Shown piece after piece: positions 24,754 to 33,776 of a stretch of DNA of 50,605 nucleotides. This stretch comes from Candidatus Rokuibacteriota bacterium. Its GTDB lineage: Bacteria; Methylomirabilota; Methylomirabilia; Rokubacteriales; CSP1-6. The position numbers and the translations under genes were made by a program. The notes below the pieces were generated by a model. That model was not told the origin of the DNA. It searched no databases and was given only the letters and a program-made list of their open reading frames with translations. How positions within the stretch are numbered: the stretch's first letter is position 1; each line of letters opens with the position of its first letter. Location: NCBI GenBank assembly GCA_003220315.1, contig QHSA01000139.1:1-50605 (forward strand), in the 5' to 3' direction.

Positions 24754-25707
24754 TTACGAGGTCTGGATCGCCGAGAGCCGCCAGGGCTTGGGCCCGACGG
24801 GTCGCGTGAAGGTCCAGTACTCCTCAATGTCCTGTGGTGTCTTCGAGCCCTCCACGACGGCGCCGGTCAGGTCATCGACCGTGAAGTCGACCAGCGATGC
24901 CGCGAAGTACACGGTCACCCAGTCCTGGCCGCCCTCCTGCCACGCCTCGCTGACTTCCGCGCTCGCGATCTGGATCTGCTCGACGCGGCTCGTCCGCCGC
25001 GCGCCCCGGAGCTGGTCGCACTGGGCCTGGAGGCGGGCGTACTCCTGCGGCGTGAGCCGATCGTTCATCCCGCTCATGTCCCGCCGCGTGATGCCACCCT
25101 GGACGTCGGTGAAGACCGTCTTGGCCCAGCCGGCGAACGCGACTGGATCGAAGCTCGGATCCGTCTGGCGGATGGACCCGAGCCCGCGCTCGAGATCGGA
25201 CGGACCCGCCGGCGCCTCGACCGTCGCGCCCCTGCCGCCCGCCGACCAGCTTTCGCTCTTCGCGCCGTAGGCGCTGGCGCCGCCTGCGCCGGCGTACGCG
25301 GGCTCAGGCTGGGTCGCCTGGCGTCCGCGGAGCAGCCTGAACAGGAAAAAGGTGGCGCCGCCGATCAGCAGGAGTTCGAGGAGGCCGATACCTCCGCCGA
25401 AGCCGCCCCCCATCCCGCCGAACAGCATCGAGCCCAGGAGCCCGCCGAGCGCGAACCCGGCGATCCCGCCCATGAGGCCGCCGAAGAAGCTCGGCCGCTG
25501 CAGCGACGGGGACGGCTGGGTCAGCGCGGGCGAAGGGCTCGAAGGCGTGGTCGGGCTCGCCGGAGATGAGGGCCGCGCCGGCGTCGAGTACGAGCGGGAG
25601 CCGCGGCTGCCGCCGCTGCCGGCGCGCGCCAACACGCTCGCCGTGTCCGTCAGCAGCAACGAAACGAGCGCCACTCCGACCAGGATCAAACGGGCTCGAG
25701 ATGTCAT
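24754..25707 (-). CDS. Tim44-like domain membrane protein
   Basis: The 317-residue protein starts at ATG 25707 with GGAGG seven bases upstream. A signal sequence covers residues 1-27. A Ser/Pro-rich linker (about 30-68) leads to a Gly-rich transmembrane stretch (FGGLMGGIAGFALGGLLGSM and LLELLLIGGATFFLFRLLRG, about 75-130). The second half (about residues 160-317) is a Tim44-like domain with DPVAFAGWAKTVFTDVQGGI and VTVYFAASLVDFTVDD. The closely related bacterial proteins are not proven protein-import factors; the Tim44 domain marks a NTF2-like fold. Confidence 0.82.
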   Translation of the reverse strand: MTSRARLILVGVALVSLLLTDTASVLARAGSGGSRGSRSYSTPARPSSPASPTTPSSPSPALTQPSPSLQRPSFFGGLMGGIAGFALGGLLGSMLFGGMGGGFGGGIGLLELLLIGGATFFLFRLLRGRQATQPEPAYAGAGGASAYGAKSESWSAGGRGATVEAPAGPSDLERGLGSIRQTDPSFDPVAFAGWAKTVFTDVQGGITRRDMSGMNDRLTPQEYARLQAQCDQLRGARRTSRVEQIQIASAEVSEAWQEGGQDWVTVYFAASLVDFTVDDLTGAVVEGSKTPQDIEEYWTFTRPVGPKPWRLSAIQTS

Positions 25708-25755
25708 AGGCCACGCCTCCAACCGTATTCTACGCTACGAGAGCACCTCCCCGTC

Positions 25756-25784
25756 TTGACAATGCAGGGAGGGCAGCCCACACT
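25756..25784 (+). promoter_or_regulatory. Candidate promoter of the sugar ABC importer
   Basis: A perfect -35 TTGACA at 25756-25761 is followed after 17 bases by CACACT (three of six matches to -10). The start would give a leader of about 70 bases to the ATG at 25862. Confidence 0.4.
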
Positions 25785-25861
25785 CTCGCCGACTCGGCGG
25801 CCGAGCGGCCGACCCCGCGAGGCTGGAGCCTTCCTCGCGCAGAAGTAAGGGAGGACTTGAG

Positions 25862-27160
25862 ATGAGACGGCGGACCTTCCTCAAGACCGTGGGCGGTGGG
25901 AGCCTGGCGCTCGGCGCGAGTCGCGCGGTGCCCGCAACCGCCCAGCAGGTGGAGCTCAAGGTCGGGTACATGCCGCACCCCATCCACGAGAACTCGATCA
26001 AGTGGATGAAGGTGTGGGCGGCCGAGCGCAAGGTCACGTTGACGCTCGTGCCGATCTCCTACGAGGTGTACGTCGAGAAGATGACGGCGAACCTCACATC
26101 GCGCGGCGGCCAGTACGACGTCATCTGGCACAACGACGACTGGGGCCAGCTGTGGGGCCGCTACCTCGAGCCCGTGGACGACGTACCTGCCCTCAAGAAG
26201 TTGAGCCGCTTCATCATGGAGCCCTACTTCCAGTGGGAAGGCCACGACACGGCCGTGCCGTTCGTGGAGACGATCGGGACGTTCTTCTACCGCGCGGACC
26301 TCCTGAAGGACACCGAAGTCCCGCGCACGTGGGACGAGCTCATCAAGACCTCCCAGCGGTTGCAGAAGGACGGCAAGGTCAAGTGGGGGTTCGTCGGCGG
26401 CATGAAGTATCCGCACGGGTGGTTCACGTTCTTCTGGTCGATCTGGGCGAACGGCGGCGACCTGATGCTGCCCGTCCACGAGCGGCGCAACGCGGAGCTG
26501 GCGAAGAACGGCTGGAAGTCGGGCCTCGCCCAGCCCGAGGCGGTCCAGGCGGTCGAGTTCTGGTGGGACAACATCCACACGCACAAGATCGCCCCTCCCG
26601 GGCAACCGGGCTATTCGCGCGATGACGCCAACGCGATCTTCATGGCGGGCGACTCGGCCATGACGATGGCGGACACGACGCTCTACGGGAAGTTCAACGA
26701 CCCCAAGCAGTCCAAGGTGGCGGGCAAGATCAGCGTCACGCAGTTCATCATCGGCCCGCGGGCGAAGTTCAAGTCGATCGCGTGGCGCGATCCGTGGGCC
26801 TGGGCGATCCCGATCCACGTCGACGCCGCCAAGAAGAAGGCCGCCAAGGAGCTCCTGAGCTGGCTGAACCTGACGCACGATGTCCAGCTCGACCTGTGGA
26901 AGGCGACCGGCGGCTTCCCACCCAACGAGGACGTCCAGCGCGAGCTGGTCAAGACCGATCCCGTGTTCAGAAAGTTCCGCGCGGTGACCGTCGAGTCGGA
27001 GAAGCTCATCCACGGGGCCTTCTACTTCGCACGCTGGCCGGAGTTCTTCGCGACCGCCATCGACTACCTGGTCCGGGCGGTCACGGGGCCGCGCGAGAAC
27101 ATCAAGGCGACGCTGGAGGAGGGCGCCAAGCACACGAGCGAGATCGCGGCGCGGACCTGA
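25862..27160 (+). CDS. ABC transporter substrate-binding protein, family 1 (sugar type), Tat-exported
   Basis: The 432-residue protein carries a twin-arginine signal (RRRTFLKTVGGGSLALGAS) followed by an Ala-x-Ala-type cleavage site near residue 28. The mature part has the family 1 extracellular binding fold: YDVIWHNDDWGQLWGRYLEP near residue 82, RTWDELIKTSQRLQKDGKVK near residue 157, and AIPIHVDAAKKKAAKELLSWL near residue 315. It delivers ligand to the two permeases downstream. GGGAGG precedes the ATG. The sugar is not identified. Confidence 0.93.
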   Translation: MRRRTFLKTVGGGSLALGASRAVPATAQQVELKVGYMPHPIHENSIKWMKVWAAERKVTLTLVPISYEVYVEKMTANLTSRGGQYDVIWHNDDWGQLWGRYLEPVDDVPALKKLSRFIMEPYFQWEGHDTAVPFVETIGTFFYRADLLKDTEVPRTWDELIKTSQRLQKDGKVKWGFVGGMKYPHGWFTFFWSIWANGGDLMLPVHERRNAELAKNGWKSGLAQPEAVQAVEFWWDNIHTHKIAPPGQPGYSRDDANAIFMAGDSAMTMADTTLYGKFNDPKQSKVAGKISVTQFIIGPRAKFKSIAWRDPWAWAIPIHVDAAKKKAAKELLSWLNLTHDVQLDLWKATGGFPPNEDVQRELVKTDPVFRKFRAVTVESEKLIHGAFYFARWPEFFATAIDYLVRAVTGPRENIKATLEEGAKHTSEIAART

Positions 27161-27183
27161 GCCGCCGCCCCCGCCCGACGAGC

Positions 27184-28080
27184 ATGAAGGGCTCCCGACG
27201 GAGGTTCGGCGCGCGCGAGCGCTTCATGCTCGTGCTCATCCTGCCCGCGTTCGCGATCCTGGTTGCGTTCCAGATTGTCCCCATCCTGATCGGCGCCAAC
27301 GCGAGCTTCCGGAGCTGGAGCCTCTTCGACCCACAAAAGACCTTCGTCGGGCTCGCGAACTACCGCCGCATCCTCGCCGACCCGATCTTTTACGGGACCG
27401 TGCTCCCGAACACGCTCGTCTTCATGGTTGGCTCCGTGACGGGCGGTCTCGTCGCTGGACTCGGCCTCGCCACCATGCTGAACCGGAAGTTTCCCGGCGC
27501 GCGGCTCGTGCGCGTCGGGATCCTCCTGCCGCTGATGGTGCCACCCGTTGTCGCCGCAATCATGATCACCTGGATGTTCAACGACCAGTTCGGCGTCGTG
27601 AACGCGCTGCTCGGCACCCTCGGGCTCGAGCCGGTGCCCTGGCTGGTCTACCGCTGGACGAGCTTCGCCATCGTCGTGATGACGGACGTCTGGCTGTGGA
27701 CGCCGTGGTTCACCGTGCTGATCCTGGCGGCACTGCAGTCGCTTCCGCTGGAGCCCCACGAGGCGGCGCGCATCGACGGCGCCGGCCCGTGGCAGGTCTT
27801 CCGAAACATCACGCTCCCGCTGCTCAGGCCGGTGCTGATGGTGTGCATCGTCGTCCGTGCGATCGACGCGTTCCGGGTTTTCGACATCGTCTGGACGATC
27901 ACGAAGGGTGGGCCGGCGCGCTCGACCGAGGTCTTCTCGATCTACGCCTACAAGCAGGCGTTCGTGTACCTGAACTTCGACCTCGGCACCGCTGCCTCGC
28001 TGATCGGCGCCGCGATCATCATGGTCGTGGGCGGGGTCCTGTACAAGACCCTCAGCTACGTCGTGGAGGTGTCGCGGTGA
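27184..28080 (+). CDS. Sugar ABC transporter permease, MalF type
   Basis: The 298-residue permease starts at ATG 27184, 23 bases after the binding protein. About six helices are visible, the first at residues 15-35. The EAA loop reads EAARIDGAGPWQVFRNITLPLL, near residue 197. FVGLANYRRILADPIFYGTVL near residue 53 is the usual MalF-type lead. Its stop overlaps the GTG of the next permease (GTGA), so the pair is coupled. No ATPase gene is in the window; an MsmK/UgpC-type shared ATPase elsewhere is likely. Confidence 0.94.
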   Translation: MKGSRRRFGARERFMLVLILPAFAILVAFQIVPILIGANASFRSWSLFDPQKTFVGLANYRRILADPIFYGTVLPNTLVFMVGSVTGGLVAGLGLATMLNRKFPGARLVRVGILLPLMVPPVVAAIMITWMFNDQFGVVNALLGTLGLEPVPWLVYRWTSFAIVVMTDVWLWTPWFTVLILAALQSLPLEPHEAARIDGAGPWQVFRNITLPLLRPVLMVCIVVRAIDAFRVFDIVWTITKGGPARSTEVFSIYAYKQAFVYLNFDLGTAASLIGAAIIMVVGGVLYKTLSYVVEVSR

Positions 28081-28901
28081 GCCGCGGAGGGTCAGGCGTC
28101 CTGGCGCCGGGGTGGGGTCGGGCGTTCTTCGGCTTGGCGATCACCGCGATCACGCTCCTGATGATCTTCCCGGTGGCATGGATGGTCCTGACGGCATTCC
28201 GGCCCGCCTCGGGCGTCTTCTACGTCCACCGTGGCATCGAGTTCACGCTGGGCAATTTCGCCGAAGCGCTCGCGAAACCGGAGATGCAGGCGTCGTTCGT
28301 CAATAGCGGGGTCATCGCGACGCTCGCGACGGTCTTCTCACTCGCGGTCACGATCACCTCGGGCTACATGCTCTCGCGCTTCCGGGGCGCCGCGAGCAGC
28401 GTCTGGTTCGGCTTGATCTATCTCTTCCGATGCATCCCCTACATCACGTGGGTGATCCCGCTCTATTTGCTCACACAGTGGATGGGGATCCTCGACACCT
28501 ACCTCGGCCTGCTCCTGCCGCACATCTCGATCCACATCTGCTTCTTCTCGTGGATCATGAAGGGGTTCTTCGACGGGATCTCACCGGAAATGGAGTACGC
28601 CGCGTACATTGACGGCTGCTCGCATTGGGGCGCGTTCTTCCGTGTGGCCCTGCCGCTCGCGGTGCCGGGAATCGTCGCGCTCTTCATCCTGTCCTGGCTC
28701 TATACCTGGAACGAGTTCCTCTTCGCCCTGATCCTCACGGGGAGCCGCACCCCGATGCTCACCGTGCGCATGGCCCAGTTCGTCAACGAGACGGGGATCG
28801 AGTGGCACCTGATGGCCGCCACGGCCGTGATGGCAATCGGGCCGGCGCTCGTCGTGACGATTTTTGCCCAGGAGTACGTGGTGAAGGGACTCCGACTCTA
28901 G
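28077..28901 (+). CDS. Sugar ABC transporter permease, MalG type
   Basis: The 274-residue partner permease starts at GTG 28077 in a 4-base overlap. It shows MalG-family features: helix 1 (FFGLAITAITLLMIFPVAWM), the lead FRPASGVFYVHRG, TSGYMLSRFRG near residue 100, the EAA loop EYAAYIDGCSHWGAFFRVALPL near residue 174, and an end with AQEYVVKGLRL. The EAA loop has Tyr/Ala/Cys at spots where Ala/Ala/Gly are usual. Confidence 0.94.
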   Translation: MSRGGSGVLAPGWGRAFFGLAITAITLLMIFPVAWMVLTAFRPASGVFYVHRGIEFTLGNFAEALAKPEMQASFVNSGVIATLATVFSLAVTITSGYMLSRFRGAASSVWFGLIYLFRCIPYITWVIPLYLLTQWMGILDTYLGLLLPHISIHICFFSWIMKGFFDGISPEMEYAAYIDGCSHWGAFFRVALPLAVPGIVALFILSWLYTWNEFLFALILTGSRTPMLTVRMAQFVNETGIEWHLMAATAVMAIGPALVVTIFAQEYVVKGLRL

Positions 28902-29035
28902 GGAGCCTTTGCCGATTTGGCGTCAGTCGCGTGACTCGCGCGTTCCGAAGCCGGACACTCTCCCCGCTGTCGGCCTCGGGGTTCCACCTGACGCCCCCTC
29001 CGGAAAGGCGCGGAACTCCGGCGTTGGCAGGCACG

Positions 29036-29063
29036 TTGCTCCACTGCGCGCGCGAGATAGGAT
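29036..29063 (+). promoter_or_regulatory. Candidate promoter of the first universal stress protein
   Basis: TTGCTC at 29036-29041 and TAGGAT at 29058-29063 are 16 bases apart, 25 bases before the ATG at 29088. Matches are partial. Confidence 0.4.
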
Positions 29064-29087
29064 CCTGAGCCTCGGGGAGAGAAAATC

Positions 29088-29519
29088 ATGGCGAAGCGAA
29101 TTCTCGTGCCGCTCGATCGAACGTCGACCAGTGAGGCGGTGCTGCCTTTCGTCTCCGACCTCGCGCACGGTGCCGGATCGACCGTGCGACTGCTCCGAGT
29201 CGAACCGGTCCCGAACAACGTCGTGAGCGATTCGGGGCGCGTCGTTGCCTACACCGACCAGGAAATGGCGAGGCTGGAAGCGGAAGGGTTGGCCCATCTG
29301 GACGCGATCGCGACGCTGCTCCAGGGTGTCCCGGTGGAGCGCGTCGTACGGTTCGGTGATCCGGCGTCCGAGATTCTCACCGAGGCCGATACGTTCGGCG
29401 CGGATGTCATCGCGCTGACGACGCGCGGTCGCAGCTGGCTGCGACACACGCTGTCTCGCGGCATCGTGGCGCAGGTCTTCCGAAAGTCGAGGGTCCCGGT
29501 CCTCCTTCTTCGGCAGTAA
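29088..29519 (+). CDS. Universal stress protein, UspA family (copy 1)
   Basis: The 143-residue protein is a single UspA domain: MAKRILVPLDRTSTSEAVLP at the start, AYTDQEMARLEAEGL near residue 54, VVRFGDPASEIL near residue 84, and an end TTRGRSWLRHTLSRGIVAQ that resembles the ATP-binding loop (G-x2-G-x9-G) imperfectly. It has the same length and about the same motifs as the second copy at 33111-33542, so these are paralogs. A GGGGAG-type ribosome site precedes the ATG. Convergent with the monooxygenase gene. Confidence 0.92.
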   Translation: MAKRILVPLDRTSTSEAVLPFVSDLAHGAGSTVRLLRVEPVPNNVVSDSGRVVAYTDQEMARLEAEGLAHLDAIATLLQGVPVERVVRFGDPASEILTEADTFGADVIALTTRGRSWLRHTLSRGIVAQVFRKSRVPVLLLRQ

Positions 29520-29534
29520 CCCCGGTGTCGCCCG

Positions 29535-30773
29535 TCAATCGCGGAGGCCGACCGCGACAGCGGGCGTCGCCACGTGCTCGGGGCGGATGCCGACGCCGAT
29601 CAATCGGGCGGGGAGGCGGCGCAGGACCGGGAAGCGGGCGAAGAGCCGGAGGAGCAGCGGCGGCGCCAGCTGATCCGCGCCGCCGAGGACCCGCGTGATG
29701 ACCCGTCGCTGAATCAGCACCTGGAGCCCCTGGGTGACGCGCGTGGGGAGCTCGCGCCGCCGCTGGACCAGGCGCAGGTGGTCCGTGGTGAGCCGCCCCA
29801 GGCGCAGGGGTTCGGCGAGCAGGTTCGCCGCGGCGACCGCGTCCTGGATCGCGAGGTTGATGCCGACGCCGCCGATCGGGGACATCGCGTGGGCGGCGTC
29901 CCCGATGCAGAGCAGGCCCGGCCGGTACCACCGGCGCAGGCGGTCGACACGGACCGTGAGCAGCTTCGCGTCCTCCCAATCGCGGATCTCTCGCTCACGA
30001 CTGGCGGCGAACGGCGCGAGCCTCACCACATCGCTGCGGAATGTCTCGAGCCCACGCTGGCGGATCTGCTCGACTGAGCCCTTCGGGATCACATAGCCGC
30101 ACTGCCAGTACTCACCACGGTTGATCATGATGAAGATCCGGCCGACATCGAAGCGCCCCATCGTCTGCTGGGGGTCGTCGGGCCCCCGGGAGAGGCGGAA
30201 CCACAGAACGTCCATGGGCGCGCCCAACTCCTGGACACGAAGCCCGGCCTTCTCCCGAACCACCGAGGCCCGGCCGTCGGCGGCCACGACCAGGTCCGCA
30301 CGGACCTCCAGCGGACCGTCCGGCCTCGTCGCGTGGACGCCGACCACGCGCCCTCGCTCGTCGATCAATCCGGTCACCTCGGCCCGCATCACCAGCTGAA
30401 AGGTCGAGTAGGGGGCCGCCTGCGCGGCGAGAAAGCGCAGGAAGTCCCATTGCGGCATCAACGCGATGAACTTGCAGCGGGTCGGGAGGTGACGGAAGTC
30501 CGCGAACGGCAGCGAGCGATCGCCGATCTGCGCCCTGAGCTCAGGCACCTCCTGGTGGGGCAGCTTCAGGAACGTCTCGAGCACGCCGAGCTCGGCCATG
30601 AGCTCGAGCGTGGAGGGGTGGATCGTGTCGCCACGGAAATCTCGGAGAAAGTCGCCATGCTTTTCGAGGACCACGGTCGGGACACCCGCGCGCGCCAACA
30701 GCAGCCCCAGCATCATTCCGGCCGGGCCGCCACCGGCGACGCAACAACGCACCGACTTCGTCTCCCCAGCCAC
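29535..30773 (-). CDS. FAD-dependent monooxygenase (PHBH/UbiH fold)
   Basis: The 412-residue flavoprotein shows the FAD-binding GxGxxG (AGGGPAGMML at residues 13-22), DFRGDTIHPSTLELMAELG near residue 43 and the second FAD motif CIGDAAHAMSPIGGVGIN near residue 290. These define the aromatic-hydroxylase/UbiH-type family. The GTG at 30773 is chosen because GGGAG lies six bases before it; another GTG is at 30785 and a third at 30752. The substrate is unknown. Confidence 0.88.
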   Translation of the reverse strand: MAGETKSVRCCVAGGGPAGMMLGLLLARAGVPTVVLEKHGDFLRDFRGDTIHPSTLELMAELGVLETFLKLPHQEVPELRAQIGDRSLPFADFRHLPTRCKFIALMPQWDFLRFLAAQAAPYSTFQLVMRAEVTGLIDERGRVVGVHATRPDGPLEVRADLVVAADGRASVVREKAGLRVQELGAPMDVLWFRLSRGPDDPQQTMGRFDVGRIFIMINRGEYWQCGYVIPKGSVEQIRQRGLETFRSDVVRLAPFAASREREIRDWEDAKLLTVRVDRLRRWYRPGLLCIGDAAHAMSPIGGVGINLAIQDAVAAANLLAEPLRLGRLTTDHLRLVQRRRELPTRVTQGLQVLIQRRVITRVLGGADQLAPPLLLRLFARFPVLRRLPARLIGVGIRPEHVATPAVAVGLRD

Positions 30774-31004
30774 GCGAGCTCCCACTCGGGTCAGCGGAGA
30801 AGGTGAATCGCGGCTCGTGGTGGGCGATGGAGGCCCCGCATCATGCGCACCGTGATTCTACGCCGCCCTGGACGCCAGGGCGTTGCGCCCGGGCACCCCC
30901 GCCGTCGGCCCCGACCACGTCGCGTGGCGTGCCAAGGTGACAGCGCGTTCTCAACAGTTCGGGTCAGCCTGGGCCATCGCCTGCGTTTTATCCACGCGCG
31001 GCTA

Positions 31005-31169
31005 ATGCGATTCGTGCGTGGCATGCGTCATGCCCGTCTCACCTGGCAGGAGTGGGTCACAAGACCAGTGATTCTCGCGAGCGCCGTGCGCTGGGCCGGG
31101 CTGGTGACCGTGGTGGTGCTCTGGGGACTGATGCTGGGGTGGCTCTTCTGGCAGCTCACCGGGGACTAA
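31005..31169 (+). CDS. Small single-pass membrane protein, hypothetical
   Basis: A 54-residue frame from ATG 31005 ends in one hydrophobic helix (WAGLVTVVVLWGLMLGWLFW) after a basic N-terminus, so it would insert with the C-terminus outside. The frame is open to 30843, but the Arg/Pro-rich lead is probably not coding. No ribosome site is clear and no family is recognised. It sits alone in the gap between two minus-strand genes. Confidence 0.35.
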   Translation: MRFVRGMRHARLTWQEWVTRPVILASAVRWAGLVTVVVLWGLMLGWLFWQLTGD

Positions 31170-31289
31170 CGGCTCTCGCCTTCGTACCGTCAGGTGTCCG
31201 TCCCGACTTCTCGCCGCCGAACCGCGGCGACTGCTTCACAAACGCGGAAGACTCGTGAGGCTCTGTCACTACTGGGACAGCGACGACGG

Positions 31290-31323
31290 GTCTCGTTCCG
31301 AGACTCAGCGGGTCCGACCCGCT
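31290..31323. other. Two adjacent hairpins at the end of the oligopeptide-type binding protein gene
   Basis: GTCTCG-TTC-CGAGAC at 31290-31304 and AGCGGGT-CCG-ACCCGCT at 31307-31323 are perfect stems. The second overlaps the TAG of the 31322 gene. No T-run follows, so an intrinsic terminator is not certain. Confidence 0.4.
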
Positions 31324-32980
31324 ACCTGTCCAGCCACGCCACCATGAGACGCCCGCCGTAGTCGTGGCCCAGATTCGGCGCGTAGTTTTTCACGTACGGC
31401 TCCCAGGCGGCCACCGTGCTGACCGACGGATCGTAGTGGTAGTACACCTGCTCGGCCAGGTAGCGTTGGATGTCGTAGACGATCTCGCGGCGCTTCACGG
31501 GGTCGAGCATCCGGCGCTGAAGGCGGATCATGTCGGTCAGCTTGGGGTCGTCGACGCCCGAGGAATTCAGGGCCTCCCCGGGCACGTGGAAGTTGTAGAG
31601 GCTGAGGTCGGCGATCGGCGTGCCGCCGCGAAGGCTGTGGGCCAGCTTCTCGAATTTCCCGTAGATGGCGCTCGCCATGAAGGCGCCGAACTCCTTGCCC
31701 CGGAGCTCGGTCTCGATCCCGGCCTCCTTCCAGTTCCGCATCACCACCTGTAGAAGGTCGACATAATCGGGGCTCCACCCAAGGGTCGCATCGAGCGGGA
31801 CCTTGAGCCCCGTCGGAAAGCCCGCCTGGGCCAGGAGCCGCTTGGCCTCCGAGAGGTCCTGGTCGTAGAGCCGTCGGCCCTCCGGGGTGAGCTGGGTGAT
31901 CGGGATCGTCCACTCCCGCAGCGCCGCCGGGATCGTCGGATTCGGAGCGCCGTTCCCGAGGGACCAGGCGTTGGTCTCGAGGCCCTCCTTCCAGTTGGAC
32001 GCCAGCGCCAGGGCGCGACGGACCCTCACGTCTCGAAACGGCTCACGGTCGAGCTTCATCATCGTGATGCCGCCGAAGAGCACGATGAAGTCCTGGGTCT
32101 TGAGAGCGGGCTTGCGTCGCCGGGCGACGTCCAGGTCCAGACGCCTCACGCACTGGCCGTACTCGGGGGCGAAGTCGTACCTCCCGGCGAGCCAGGCGGC
32201 GAGCCGCGAGGAGGGATCCTCGTCGATCGTCACCTCGATCCCGTCGGTGTACGGGAGCCCGGGGAGGAAGTAGTTCGGGTTCCGGACGAAGGTGAGCCGC
32301 ACGTTCGGCTCGTACCGCTCGAGCATCCACGGCCCGGTGCCGATGCAGGCCTCCGCGCGCCGGAGGTCCCCGAACCGCTCCACCGCCTCGGGGGCGACGA
32401 CCCACATCACCGTCGTCGCGAGGTAGTCGAGGAACCAGCCGAAGGGCTCACTGAGCGCGAACCGAACGGTGTAGCGGTCGAGGGCGTCGATCTTCTCGAC
32501 GAGCCCGAGCATCGAGCGACTCGGGTTCCCCTTGACGGTCAGGAAGCGCTCGTACGTGTACTTCACGTCGTCCGCGGTCAGCTCCCGGCCGTTCACCGGA
32601 GCCTTCGAATGCCAGCGAACGCCCTTTCGAAGCTTGAAGACGTACGTCCGGTCGCTGGGCTGGATCCAGGACTCGGCGAGGTCCGGCTCGATCGGCAAGG
32701 TGCCCGGCACCACCGAGGCGCCGGCCCTGACCTTCACGAGCCGACTGTGGGTAAACGAAAGGTTCGTGGCGATCCGGTGGTGGTTCGCGGAGAGATGCGG
32801 GTCGAAGCCGGTCGTGGCGTCCTCGCCCCGGATCCGAAAGATCCCGCCTCGCTTCGGCGTCTGGGCCTCGGCGGCCCCGCAGTCGAGAAGTGGCAGGACG
32901 GCTTCGGCGGCGACCGCCGCGCCGCCGAGCTTGAGCAGATCGCGACGCGTGACGGTGGTCGGAGCCGCGCGGTCGGCCAT
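31322..32980 (-). CDS. ABC transporter substrate-binding protein, family 5 (peptide type)
   Basis: The 552-residue protein has a twin-arginine-like signal (TRRDLLKLGGAAVAAEAVLP). The mature region shows the family 5 pattern: WIQPSDRTYVFKLRKGVRWH near residue 100, ELTADDVKYTYERFL near residue 126, and the end VAAWEPYVKNYAPNLGHDYGG. These proteins bind peptides, nickel or other solutes for a DppBC importer. No permease is next to it; the DppB/DppC pair at 719-2725 lacks a binding protein but is 29 kb away. The start ATG has GGAGAGGG upstream; an earlier frame start is ignored. Confidence 0.92.
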   Translation of the reverse strand: MADRAAPTTVTRRDLLKLGGAAVAAEAVLPLLDCGAAEAQTPKRGGIFRIRGEDATTGFDPHLSANHHRIATNLSFTHSRLVKVRAGASVVPGTLPIEPDLAESWIQPSDRTYVFKLRKGVRWHSKAPVNGRELTADDVKYTYERFLTVKGNPSRSMLGLVEKIDALDRYTVRFALSEPFGWFLDYLATTVMWVVAPEAVERFGDLRRAEACIGTGPWMLERYEPNVRLTFVRNPNYFLPGLPYTDGIEVTIDEDPSSRLAAWLAGRYDFAPEYGQCVRRLDLDVARRRKPALKTQDFIVLFGGITMMKLDREPFRDVRVRRALALASNWKEGLETNAWSLGNGAPNPTIPAALREWTIPITQLTPEGRRLYDQDLSEAKRLLAQAGFPTGLKVPLDATLGWSPDYVDLLQVVMRNWKEAGIETELRGKEFGAFMASAIYGKFEKLAHSLRGGTPIADLSLYNFHVPGEALNSSGVDDPKLTDMIRLQRRMLDPVKRREIVYDIQRYLAEQVYYHYDPSVSTVAAWEPYVKNYAPNLGHDYGGRLMVAWLDR

Positions 32981-33110
32981 GGTTCCCTCTCCTGGAAGGG
33001 CACCCGGTGGCCGCCCTGAAGGTCGCGCTTCCGGCCGGACTCTACGCCGACTGCCGCGGTAGATCAAGGCCGGCGCCGCCCGCGCGGCGGCACCCGCTCA
33101 TCGGCGGCGT

Positions 33111-33542
33111 TTACGCGTGAAGCACGAGCGTGGGCACCGTCGCCTTGGCGGCCGCCCGGCCGGCCACGCCGCGCGAGAATGCCCGCCGCAGGCGCCCGCG
33201 GGCGGAGGTCGCCAGCGCGAGGAGATCGGCGTCGAAGGCCTCGGCCTCCAGGAGGATCTCCTCCACCGGGTCGCCGAAGCGAACGACGCTCTCCACGGGA
33301 ATCCCGTGCAGCTCGGCCTCGAGCCGACGCAGGTCGTCGAGCCCCTCGGCCGTCAGACGCGCCATTTCCTGATCGGTGTACGCGATGGTCTGTCCGCGCG
33401 GACCGACCACGCGCTCGGGGACCGGGAAGACCCGGAGGAGGCGAACGGTCGCTCCGCCGCCATGTGCGAGGGCCGCGACGAGCGGCACGATCGTCTCGCT
33501 ACGCGCTCGCGCACTAATTGGTGCCAAGATCCGCTTCGCCAT
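33111..33542 (-). CDS. Universal stress protein, UspA family (copy 2)
   Basis: The 143-residue protein matches copy 1 in length and in several blocks: MAKRILAPISARARSETIVP, AYTDQEMARLTAEGL, VVRFGDPVEEILLEAEAFDAD. The C-terminal loop reads TSARGRLRRAFSRGVAGRAAAKATVPTLVL. The start ATG at 33542 is preceded by GAGAGGAG; the longer frame upstream is not used. It lies 129 bases beyond the binding-protein gene in the same direction. Confidence 0.92.
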   Translation of the reverse strand: MAKRILAPISARARSETIVPLVAALAHGGGATVRLLRVFPVPERVVGPRGQTIAYTDQEMARLTAEGLDDLRRLEAELHGIPVESVVRFGDPVEEILLEAEAFDADLLALATSARGRLRRAFSRGVAGRAAAKATVPTLVLHA

Positions 33543-33776
33543 TGTGAGTCTCCTCTCGTTTTGCGATGCCGCCGCGGGCTCCGTGGATTCGCACGGACGC
33601 GGGACGGGAATCCTGTCGACGCAGCCGCGCATCAAAAGAAAAAGTGCTCGGACCGGAACGGCCCTGCCGTTCGCGACACCGCCGCCGCGGAACACGACGG
33701 TGACATCGGGCGAGGGCCGACCGCAAAACCGCGGTAGAGTCCTCCTTGACCGAGAGGTACCCCGGGAGGTCGGGCG

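Noticed and set aside
24448-25569. 373-codon plus-strand frame
   Set aside because: It is antisense to the Tim44-domain gene and rich in Arg/Pro, with no family signal.
30843-31004. Coding start for the small membrane protein at 30843
   Set aside because: The first 54 residues are Arg/Pro-rich without a ribosome site or homology I can see; only the C-terminal hydrophobic helix looks real.
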